A stretch of DNA of 7,887 bases from JAPLKX01 sp035530195 (GTDB taxonomy: Bacteria; Hydrogenedentota; Hydrogenedentia; Hydrogenedentales; SLHB01). Below the pieces are notes generated by a model. It saw only the letters and a list, made by a program, of their open reading frames with translations. It was not told the origin of the DNA and searched no databases. Below are positions 1 through 5,810 of the stretch, in pieces. The position numbers and the translations under genes were made by a program. Positions within the stretch are counted from its first letter, which is position 1. Each line of letters starts with the position of its first letter. Location of the stretch: the NCBI GenBank assembly GCA_035530195.1, contig DATKVG010000039.1, forward strand, positions 1 through 7,887. Reading direction: 5' to 3'.

Positions 1-2058
1 CTCCGCAGTTCTCATACGGGCAACCATTGCCCCGTCGGCCAGATCATCCCGCCGGACAACGCGCCGGACCTGTTGCGCCGCGACCTGCTCTATATGAAGG
101 CGAGCGGGTTCAACGCCGTCCGGTTCATCGCGGGCGTCGCGCACCCGTGGCAACTGGATATGTGCGACGAAATCGGGTTGATGGTCTACGAGGAATCGCT
201 GGCGGGCTGGCTCCTCGGGGATTCGCCGAAGATGGCCGAGCGCTTCGATTTCTCGACGCGCGAGATGATCCTCCGCGACCGCAATCATCCCAGCGTCGTG
301 ATCTGGGGCCTGCTGAACGAGACGCAGGACGGGCCCGTCTTCCGCCACGCCGTCGACAGTCTCGCGCTCGTGCGGTCACTGGACGAAACGCGGCTGGTGC
401 TCTTGGACAGCGGCCGGTGGGACGGCCAGTTCAACATCGGCTCGGCCAGCAACCCGGGCAGTGCGGCTTGGGAATGCGTGTGGGGCATCGAGAGCCCCGA
501 CTTCAAACCCGCGGCCGGGACGCCGTGGACGTGGATCGGCGGCTACATGAAGGACGCGGGCGACGCCCACGTGTATCCCCAAACGCCGCATCCGCCGGAG
601 GTAGAGAAGGCGATCCGGTCGCTCGGCACGGATATGAAACCGGTGTTTCTTTCCGAATACGGAATCGGGAGCCTGATGAACGCCGTCCGCGAGTTGCGCA
701 ACTACGAGCAGCACGGCGTGAATCCCGAATTGGATGACTTCAAATACTTTCGCGCCACGGTCGATAAACTCGACGCCGACTGGAAACGCTTCGGTATGGA
801 CGGCGTGTATGCCTCGACCGAAGAGATGCTCCGGGACAGTCAATGGTTGCACTGCCGCCAGCGTCTGTTCGGGTTCAACCTGATCCGATCCAACCCCAAG
901 ATCTGCGGCTACAACCTAACGGGGCTACTCGATCACGGGTTCACCGGCGAGGGCCTGTGGTCATTCTGGCGCGAATTCAAACCCGGCATTATGGACGCGC
1001 TGCAGGACGGCTGGGCGCCGTTACGCTGGTGTCTGTTCTCCGCGCCCATGCACGGCTACGCGGACCGCCCGTTCCAACTCGAGGCCGTGCTGGCCAACGA
1101 AGACGTCCTCGCGCCCGGCGATTATTCCGTCACACTCCGCGTTATAAGTCCCGTCGGATTGGCCTGGGAGCGCAAGACCTCCGTGACCATACCGGCGCCG
1201 GTGGAAGGCGAAGACGGGCCACTCGCCGTGCCGGTTTTCGCCGAGGCCGTTTCGCTCGATGGCCCTCCAGGAGAATACGTATTTGCCGCCACAATGGAAA
1301 GCGGCGGCGCACCGACGGGCGGACGGCTCACGTTCCACGTGTCGGCTCCTCCAACGGCGGCGGAGCCACAACGCACGGTGCTGGTCTCGGGTATTGATGA
1401 GAAAATACAGGAATGGCTCAAGTCGCACGGGATCGCCTGCGAAGCCTTCGAAGGCTCTTCACTCGACGCTAGCCGTGTCATCCTCGTCGGGGAACCGTCG
1501 GGCGCCGAGGCGGAGTTAGCGGGCCGCGTCGAGTTGCTCAAGCGTATCGCGCGGGGAAGCGTGGCGGTGTTTCTTACGCCGCAAGCGTTCAAGCGGGGCA
1601 ACGACCCGGTGGGCTGGCTACCACTGAAGAATAAAGGGCGGGTCTATGATTTTCCGGACTGGTTGTATCACAAGGAGTGCATCGCGAAGGCGCACCCGGT
1701 ATTCGAGGGGCTTCAGCCCAAAGGCATTATGGACTGGGATTACTACGGTCCCGTGATTTCGCACAGCTTCCTCGAGGGCCAGGACACGCCGGCCGACGTC
1801 ATGGCCGTTGCCATTGCGATATGCCACTCGGCGCCGCCGGGCGGCTATGCGGCGGGCGTCATGATCGGCGCGTACCCGTTTGGCGCGGGAAAATTTGTGT
1901 TCAACACCCTGAATGTCCTTGGGAACGTCGATCAGCATCCCGCGGCCGACCGCTTGCTGCTCAATCTTGTCCGGTATGCGGGGACTGCGCTGGGCAGACC
2001 GCCGTCCGAATTGCCGGCCGATTTCGATGAACAACTCAAAGACATCGGCTACGAATAG
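1..2058 (+). CDS. Glycoside hydrolase family 2 enzyme with C-terminal GATase/ThuA-like domain (5' truncated)
   Basis: The frame is open from base 1, and the residues before the first possible start (SHTGNHCPVGQ) already look like the beginning of the GH2 catalytic barrel, so the gene starts upstream and its N-terminal sugar-binding and Ig-like domains (probably a few hundred residues) are missing. Of the 685 visible residues, about 1-340 are the TIM barrel. WGLLNET carries the Asn-Glu acid/base motif (Glu codon 319-321, residue 107) and FLSEYG carries the likely nucleophile (Glu codon 655-657, residue 219). Both catalytic glutamates are present, so the enzyme is probably active as a retaining beta-glycosidase. 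Residues about 345-450 look like a beta-sandwich. Residues about 458-660 resemble the Rossmann-like GATase/ThuA fold found at the end of some bacterial beta-galactosidase-type enzymes (HPVFEGL, then YPFGAGKFVFNTLNV). Substrate (galactoside, mannoside or glucuronide) cannot be decided. The family call is firm; the C-terminal domain call is moderate. Confidence 0.88.
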   Translation, partial: LRSSHTGNHCPVGQIIPPDNAPDLLRRDLLYMKASGFNAVRFIAGVAHPWQLDMCDEIGLMVYEESLAGWLLGDSPKMAERFDFSTREMILRDRNHPSVVIWGLLNETQDGPVFRHAVDSLALVRSLDETRLVLLDSGRWDGQFNIGSASNPGSAAWECVWGIESPDFKPAAGTPWTWIGGYMKDAGDAHVYPQTPHPPEVEKAIRSLGTDMKPVFLSEYGIGSLMNAVRELRNYEQHGVNPELDDFKYFRATVDKLDADWKRFGMDGVYASTEEMLRDSQWLHCRQRLFGFNLIRSNPKICGYNLTGLLDHGFTGEGLWSFWREFKPGIMDALQDGWAPLRWCLFSAPMHGYADRPFQLEAVLANEDVLAPGDYSVTLRVISPVGLAWERKTSVTIPAPVEGEDGPLAVPVFAEAVSLDGPPGEYVFAATMESGGAPTGGRLTFHVSAPPTAAEPQRTVLVSGIDEKIQEWLKSHGIACEAFEGSSLDASRVILVGEPSGAEAELAGRVELLKRIARGSVAVFLTPQAFKRGNDPVGWLPLKNKGRVYDFPDWLYHKECIAKAHPVFEGLQPKGIMDWDYYGPVISHSFLEGQDTPADVMAVAIAICHSAPPGGYAAGVMIGAYPFGAGKFVFNTLNVLGNVDQHPAADRLLLNLVRYAGTALGRPPSELPADFDEQLKDIGYE

Positions 2059-2113
2059 ACGAGGTCAACGTCGTCAGTCTGTAATCTTAAGGAATGGAAT
2101 CAAGTTGAACATG

Positions 2114-2158
2114 GATGAATAAGATGAATAGGATTCCATCCTGTTAATCTTGTCTATC
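2114..2158. repeat. Imperfect inverted repeat with 9-base period in the GH2/CPBP gap
   Basis: The left arm is 2114-2134 and the right arm 2138-2158, with a 3-base loop (TCC). 16 of 21 positions are Watson-Crick pairs, and two of the five mismatches would be G-U pairs in RNA. Each arm is itself periodic: the left arm is GATGAATAA followed by GATGAATAG, the right arm ATCCTGTTA followed by ATCTTGTCT. The A+T-rich composition contrasts with the GC-rich genes on both sides. It starts 55 bases after the GH2 stop and ends 12 bases before the CPBP ribosome binding site, so it would form a leader hairpin for the downstream gene. It lacks a GC-rich stem followed by a T-run, so it is not a typical intrinsic terminator. 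Confidence 0.6.
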
Positions 2159-2170
2159 GATGTTAGTTTT

Positions 2171-2176
2171 TGGAGG
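2171..2176 (+). promoter_or_regulatory. Shine-Dalgarno site TGGAGG that fixes the CPBP-like gene start
   Basis: TGGAGG ends 8 bases before the ATG at 2185, ideal spacing. An in-frame TTG at 2170 would begin right at this site and leave no binding sequence upstream, so the ATG at 2185 is the better start. Confidence 0.8.
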
Positions 2177-2184
2177 CTGTTTCA

Positions 2185-3333
2185 ATGGCAGAGAAGATGT
2201 GGACACGCAGCATCATCAACACCTGCGGCGAGGCGGAACGCGAGTCGAAATCGCGCAAGTTCAACATTATCGAGGCGTTTGCCGTGATGACCTTCACTCT
2301 GGTGGTGTTGTGGGTGGTTCAGTACCCGTTCGGCGTCTTGCTGAAAATGAAGGCCGTCAACAATGTGGGCAACGTGTTGTTGTTTGCTGGGGCGATGTAT
2401 CTCCTCTTTGTGAGCCCGTTCGTGCATCGGGACACTTTGGCTTCATGGGGCTTGGGCGATCCCGTGGCGCTTTGGCGGCGACTCTCAGGCGGGGGAAGCC
2501 CCGCCGGCCTGCGTGACGGATCGGGCAGCGGCCGCCTGCTGCTCGGAGCCATTGTCATTACGGTGACCGTGTGCCTAGCGGGTATCTTCTACTGGCAATG
2601 GGTCGAGGCGTCGGATTTCCTTTTCGACATGAAAACCGAGCGCGCGTTGGAGATCAAACAAGGACTCCTTGGCAAGGCCGGTGTCCTCTTGCTCGGGCTG
2701 GTGCTCGCGACGTTTCTCGCCACGTGCGTCATCCGCTACGACAACTTCTTTTCCGCATTGTTCACGGCGATCAAGATCATAGCCGTCCTCGGGGGGCTCC
2801 TATACCTGGCCGCGATCGGCACGATGGGCACAAAGGCCTTTGCCGATTTTCACGCGCCAAAGTTCGCGCTCGACGTATTCGGGTACGTCATCTGGGGCGC
2901 GATCCAGCAACTGCTGTTCTGCTCGTATTTCGGCACGCGGATACGCAAAGGGTTTGCCCCCGCCCAAGACCCCGCGCGCCGCACCCGCAAGCGATTCTGG
3001 GTCGCCGTGCTCACCGGACTGTTCTTCGGCCTGATCCATATCAACAGTTGGTATCTTGTGGCGGTAACCTGGCTCCTCGGTATTTTCCTCTCGTACGTGT
3101 TCATGGCCGACAAGAACCGTAATCTCATCGCGCTCGGATTCGTCCACGGTTTTCTTGGCAGTTCGGTCGGCTGGCTGTTTTCGCGCGGCAAAGGAAACAT
3201 TGAAGTCGAGATGGGCGTCGGCCCCGGGCACATACACGGATTCGATCTCCCCACCGTCCTCGTCGTCGCCCCGTTGATCATCGGGTTCATGATCTTTATG
3301 ATCTACGCTTGGCGCACCTGGCGTGAGGAGTAA
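2185..3333 (+). CDS. CPBP (CAAX protease/Abi-like) family polytopic membrane protein with altered catalytic motif
   Basis: This 382-residue inner-membrane protein has about eight to ten hydrophobic segments (roughly residues 31-51, 61-79, 118-139, 164-182, 190-215, 229-249, 271-307, 314-331, 355-375). Three sites line up with the CPBP/RCE1-type protease motifs: WGAIQQLLFCS at about 237-247 where EExxxR is expected, FGLIH (Phe281 to His285) matching FxxxH, and VHGFLG with His321 where HxxxN is expected. Both histidines are kept, but the Glu pair is Gln241-Gln242, the Arg is Cys246 and the final Asn is Gly325. Classical CPBP proteolysis is therefore doubtful; a non-catalytic or altered role is possible. 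SWGLGDP at about 87-93 is also typical of the family before the core. The start follows the TGGAGG site. Residues about 100-110 (LSGGGSPAGLR) are encoded by a dispersed palindromic repeat in a predicted loop. A GH2 gene lies upstream on the same strand, but 126 bases away. Confidence 0.7.
   Translation: MAEKMWTRSIINTCGEAERESKSRKFNIIEAFAVMTFTLVVLWVVQYPFGVLLKMKAVNNVGNVLLFAGAMYLLFVSPFVHRDTLASWGLGDPVALWRRLSGGGSPAGLRDGSGSGRLLLGAIVITVTVCLAGIFYWQWVEASDFLFDMKTERALEIKQGLLGKAGVLLLGLVLATFLATCVIRYDNFFSALFTAIKIIAVLGGLLYLAAIGTMGTKAFADFHAPKFALDVFGYVIWGAIQQLLFCSYFGTRIRKGFAPAQDPARRTRKRFWVAVLTGLFFGLIHINSWYLVAVTWLLGIFLSYVFMADKNRNLIALGFVHGFLGSSVGWLFSRGKGNIEVEMGVGPGHIHGFDLPTVLVVAPLIIGFMIFMIYAWRTWREE
2484..2513 (+). 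repeat. GC-rich palindromic element, copy A, in frame inside the CPBP-like gene
   Basis: The element reads CTCA (2484-2487), GGCGGGG (2488-2494), a 4-base loop, CCCCGCC (2499-2505), a GGCC bulge (2506-2509) and TGCG (2510-2513). The inner 7-bp stem is perfect; the outer arm has one mismatch. The first 12 bases are identical to copy B at 5983, and 17 of the 18 right-hand bases (through 2516) match it. It encodes LSGGGSPAGLR in a polar loop between membrane segments, so the host reading frame stays open. Confidence 0.7.
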
Positions 3334-3342
3334 CTTCGCCCC

Positions 3343-4707
3343 CTAATGCGCCTCGGTCAACACGGCGGCGTCTTGTTCCGCTTGCGCGCGGTAGGCCGCC
3401 ATATCCACGGTGGTGTTCGAGCGCCGGGCTTCTTCGGACGCTAAGCCGATGAGGTGGCCCTCGAGGACGTTTCTTGCGCTCGTTAAAACTTCGCCGGGTT
3501 GACTTCGCCGCACGGCTTTCGCAAACTCGAGCAGCAGGACGATGTCGCCGCCCCCATGGATGATCCCGTGATAGCGGATTCGTTTTCTGCGCACCGACGC
3601 CGGGTGGTACGTGCGCAGTTCAAGCCGACCCGAGAAGTCTTGTGAACGAATCTCTCCCTGGGCGCCATGCAAGTTTAACGATCGTTCCCAAGCGAGGCTG
3701 AACGCGGAAAGGGAGAACGAAGCCGTCACGCCGTTTTCGTACTCGATATTCACAGTCTCGTGGTCGACGACGTCGTTGCCAGCGTGGAATACGCAGCGGC
3801 CATACGGCCCCTCGCGCAACGCCTTCATCACACTCGGCTCGCGGATGTCGCGCGTGATACACGATGCCAGCGTGCGGAAACGAGGATACCGCAGATAGTC
3901 GACCAGTGCTCCAAACGACATGCCCGTCAACAGCGAATTGGGAATCTCCGGGCGACCGGGATTGGCATACTGTTTGACGGCGTCAAACACGCATGAATCG
4001 CGAACGGGACAATTCTCCGTGCACCGTTCCGGCGCGCCGGGAGGTGCGTTCTCGGGCCGAAAGAAAGAGAGTTGCCCGAAGCACGACACTTTTGAGGCCC
4101 GCGCTCCGGCAAACCATGTGATCAGATCCGTGTCGTGGATGCCCTTGGCGAGCATGAACGAATGCGACGTGGGTGAATAGCTGTGGACGCCGCGGACGTA
4201 GCTCATGATGAAATGCCAATACCCGATGTTTTCGCCGCAGTCGATGTTCATCAGCGGCCCTATCCGGCCTTCTTCGAGCAACCGGGCCACGGCGGAATAT
4301 ATCCGGTTGTAACGGCATTGAAGCGAGACCATGAGCAGACGGCCCCGTTGCTCGGCCGCTTGAGCCAGGTGGATACACTCGCCGGGCGAATGGGCCATGG
4401 GTTTTTCGAGGAGCACGTCGTAGCCCGCCTCGAGCGCGGCCAAGGTCGAACGATAATGCAGGTGGCAGGGCAGCGCGTTGATCAGGGCCGCGGCTAATTG
4501 CGGCCGGGCGGCCAGATCCTCCCAGTCGGCAAACGCATTTTCCCGGGGTATGCCATAATCGAGAACGAATCGCTCCCGGCGCTCTTCATCCGGCTCGGCG
4601 ACCGCGACAAAGCGCATCTCGCCGGGGTATCGCTTGGCGAGGGTGCCGAGGTTGAGTTCTCCGCGCGTCCCTGCGCCGAATAACGCCATCTCGACGGGCT
4701 TCGGCAT
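3343..4707 (-). CDS. Gfo/Idh/MocA family NAD(P)-dependent oxidoreductase, three-cysteine subtype
   Basis: This 454-residue cytoplasmic protein is probably a dehydrogenase acting on a sugar, sugar acid or inositol-type polyol; the substrate is not visible. The N-terminal Rossmann fold has the dinucleotide-binding glycine motif GAGTRG (residues 11-16) and VAEPDEE at 36-42 closing the second strand, where an acidic residue often binds the NAD ribose. The family signature EKP is at 101-103, with Lys102 the expected catalytic lysine. KGIHDTDLITWFAG (188-201) corresponds to the substrate-site histidine/aspartate motif. An insert of about residues 217-250 carries Cys229, Cys233 and Cys239 (ERCTENCPVRDSC), a pattern known from a subset of the family and possibly structural or metal-binding. 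The C-terminal half is the usual alpha/beta substrate-binding domain. The ATG is preceded by GGGAGG with 9-base spacing. The gene has its own promoter candidate and a hairpin repeat in its leader. No signal peptide is seen. Confidence 0.9.
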   Translation of the reverse strand: MPKPVEMALFGAGTRGELNLGTLAKRYPGEMRFVAVAEPDEERRERFVLDYGIPRENAFADWEDLAARPQLAAALINALPCHLHYRSTLAALEAGYDVLLEKPMAHSPGECIHLAQAAEQRGRLLMVSLQCRYNRIYSAVARLLEEGRIGPLMNIDCGENIGYWHFIMSYVRGVHSYSPTSHSFMLAKGIHDTDLITWFAGARASKVSCFGQLSFFRPENAPPGAPERCTENCPVRDSCVFDAVKQYANPGRPEIPNSLLTGMSFGALVDYLRYPRFRTLASCITRDIREPSVMKALREGPYGRCVFHAGNDVVDHETVNIEYENGVTASFSLSAFSLAWERSLNLHGAQGEIRSQDFSGRLELRTYHPASVRRKRIRYHGIIHGGGDIVLLLEFAKAVRRSQPGEVLTSARNVLEGHLIGLASEEARRSNTTVDMAAYRAQAEQDAAVLTEAH

Positions 4708-4716
4708 CGCATGATT

Positions 4717-4722
4717 CCTCCC
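4717..4722 (-). promoter_or_regulatory. Shine-Dalgarno site GGGAGG for the Gfo/Idh/MocA gene
   Basis: On the minus strand GGGAGG lies 9 bases before the ATG at 4707 and supports that start. It follows the hairpin of repeat copy C by only a few bases, so folding of that hairpin could affect ribosome access. Confidence 0.7.
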
Positions 4723-4728
4723 AGTCCA

Positions 4729-4759
4729 CTCAGGCGCGGGCCGCCCGCGCCGGCCTGGG
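4729..4759 (-). repeat. GC-rich palindromic element, copy C, in the leader of the Gfo/Idh/MocA gene
   Basis: Plus-strand reading: CTCA (4729-4732), GGCGCGGG (4733-4740), CCG loop, CCCGCGCC (4744-4751), GGCC bulge (4752-4755), TGGG (4756-4759). The inner 8-bp stem is perfect and the outer arm pairs with one G-T wobble. Compared with copies A and B the stem is changed (GCGGG for GGGG) but the opposite arm changes to match, so pairing is kept. The same CTCA and GGCC landmarks are present. It lies between the predicted promoter and the ribosome binding site of the minus-strand gene. Confidence 0.65.
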
Positions 4760-4763
4760 ATGG

Positions 4764-4792
4764 ATATTGCCGCACACCGTCTTGGATGTCAA
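4764..4792 (-). promoter_or_regulatory. Candidate sigma-70-type promoter for the Gfo/Idh/MocA gene
   Basis: On the minus strand a perfect TTGACA (4792-4787) is followed by a 17-base spacer and CAATAT (4769-4764), a weak -10 box. Transcription would start near 4757, at the edge of palindrome copy C. The -35 match and spacing are good; the -10 match (3 of 6) is the weak point. Confidence 0.45.
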
Positions 4793-4922
4793 GCCTTGGG
4801 ATAGGGCCTTGACCGGGATTGCGACGTTCGAACTGCGCAAAGGCGTGCAAGAAGGGCTGCGAAACGATACAAGAGAGTTTCCGTCTTCACCCGGGCAAAG
4901 TCTTGTCTGTTTGTCGCTCATT

Positions 4923-4950
4923 TTGAACCGGCTCCGCAATCCGCTATACT
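4923..4950 (+). promoter_or_regulatory. Candidate sigma-70-type promoter for the PspC-domain gene
   Basis: TTGAAC (4923-4928) is separated by 16 bases from TATACT (4945-4950), a 5 of 6 match to the -10 consensus. The start of transcription would be near 4957, giving a short leader of about 16 bases before the ATG at 4973. The leader has only a weak purine stretch (GAGAAAG) as ribosome binding site. Confidence 0.55.
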
Positions 4951-4972
4951 GACGCTTGCGGATGCGAGAAAG

Positions 4973-5794
4973 ATGAAACTCACCCAAAAACAAGAATGGC
5001 TCATCGCGCGCCATCTTCGCGACGCGGAGCTGCTCCTGGGCGGCATTCCAGAAGCGGTCCGCGCCCGCTCACTGGCCCGCATGAAAAAGCGTGTCTATGA
5101 GGAACTCGACCGCAGCCTTCCCGCCGATACCACGCCGCAGGATGAAGAGGTTATTGCGATACTGTTAAACGCAGGCACGCTTTCCGGCGACGCCATCGAA
5201 CAAGCCGAAAAAGAAAGCACACGTAAGGCGCTGGTGCTGGTGGTGGACAATTGCTGGTGGCTGGGCGTTTGCGGAGGCCTCGGAAAGTCCTTCGGGGTGA
5301 GTCCCGGTCTTGTCCGTGCCGGGTTCGTCCTCGCGGGGGTCACGGGGCCCCTAGCGATAACCGTGTATCTGGTACTCTATTTTGCGATGTACTTTGCGTC
5401 GGACGGACTTGAAGTGCCGCCCATCAATCCGCTACGCGTCGTCAAACACGTGCTGGGAACCGTCTTGGCGGCGGTGGCGCTGCATGTTTGCACGGGGTAC
5501 GTCCAGTCCCTGTCGATGGAAGCGTATTGCCGCTGGGTGTGGAAAGCCGCGCCGCCGGATCTGGGAGAGTGGGATTGGCTGGCGTTCTATGCCCCGGCTA
5601 TTCTGGCGGGGATCCTCGTCCTGTTTGTGCCGTTGGCGCTGCTCAGCGGGCTGCCCATGGCGAACCGATGGGACTACACCTGGAAACGGATTGTCCAAGC
5701 CGGCTTGGCGATGTACGCGGCATTCCTTTCGTTCGGCCTTGCGTGCTATTGGGTTGGCATGATTTTGCACGGGGTCAACGTCTTCATGCCGTGA
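4973..5794 (+). CDS. PspC-domain integral membrane protein with N-terminal helical (HAAS-like) region
   Basis: This 273-residue protein has a soluble, charged helical N-terminus (about 1-85) and a hydrophobic remainder. Residues about 93-140 match the PspC domain: WWLGVCGGLGKSFGVSPGLVRAGF is the typical Gly-rich G-V-C-G-G-L / V-S-P-x-L-V-R stretch, followed by a membrane segment ending in YLVLYFAMYF. Three more hydrophobic segments follow at about 154-174, 203-227 and 238-267. The N-terminal stretch (residues 7-75, with RHLRDAELLLGGIP and VYEELDRSLP) resembles the small helical HAAS/DUF1700 domains that pair with membrane signalling proteins; this is a weaker match. PspC proteins are linked to envelope-stress responses, but no other psp gene is in the window, so the role here is inferred only. 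The gene has its own promoter candidate. The ATG start is supported by that promoter more than by the weak ribosome site. Confidence 0.75.
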   Translation: MKLTQKQEWLIARHLRDAELLLGGIPEAVRARSLARMKKRVYEELDRSLPADTTPQDEEVIAILLNAGTLSGDAIEQAEKESTRKALVLVVDNCWWLGVCGGLGKSFGVSPGLVRAGFVLAGVTGPLAITVYLVLYFAMYFASDGLEVPPINPLRVVKHVLGTVLAAVALHVCTGYVQSLSMEAYCRWVWKAAPPDLGEWDWLAFYAPAILAGILVLFVPLALLSGLPMANRWDYTWKRIVQAGLAMYAAFLSFGLACYWVGMILHGVNVFMP

Positions 5795-5810
5795 CCATCC
5801 CGCGGCGGTT

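Noticed and set aside
73..75. TTG at 73 as the start of the GH2 gene
   Set aside because: The frame is open to base 1 and upstream residues already fit the GH2 barrel; starting here would delete the N-terminal domains and the first barrel strand.
27..737. A 236-codon plus-strand frame overlapping the GH2 gene
   Set aside because: It is Arg/Pro/Gly-rich without any domain and lies over the GH2 catalytic barrel, whose frame carries the family motifs; a composition shadow.
2099..2170. Inverted repeat at 2114-2158 as an intrinsic terminator of the GH2 gene
   Set aside because: The stem is A+T-rich and imperfect and is not followed by a proper T-run (only TTTTT at 2167-2171, some ten bases later, abutting the ribosome binding site).
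4767..4952. A 61-codon frame in the divergent intergenic region
   Set aside because: No ribosome binding site or domain-like composition; it overlaps promoter candidates on both strands.
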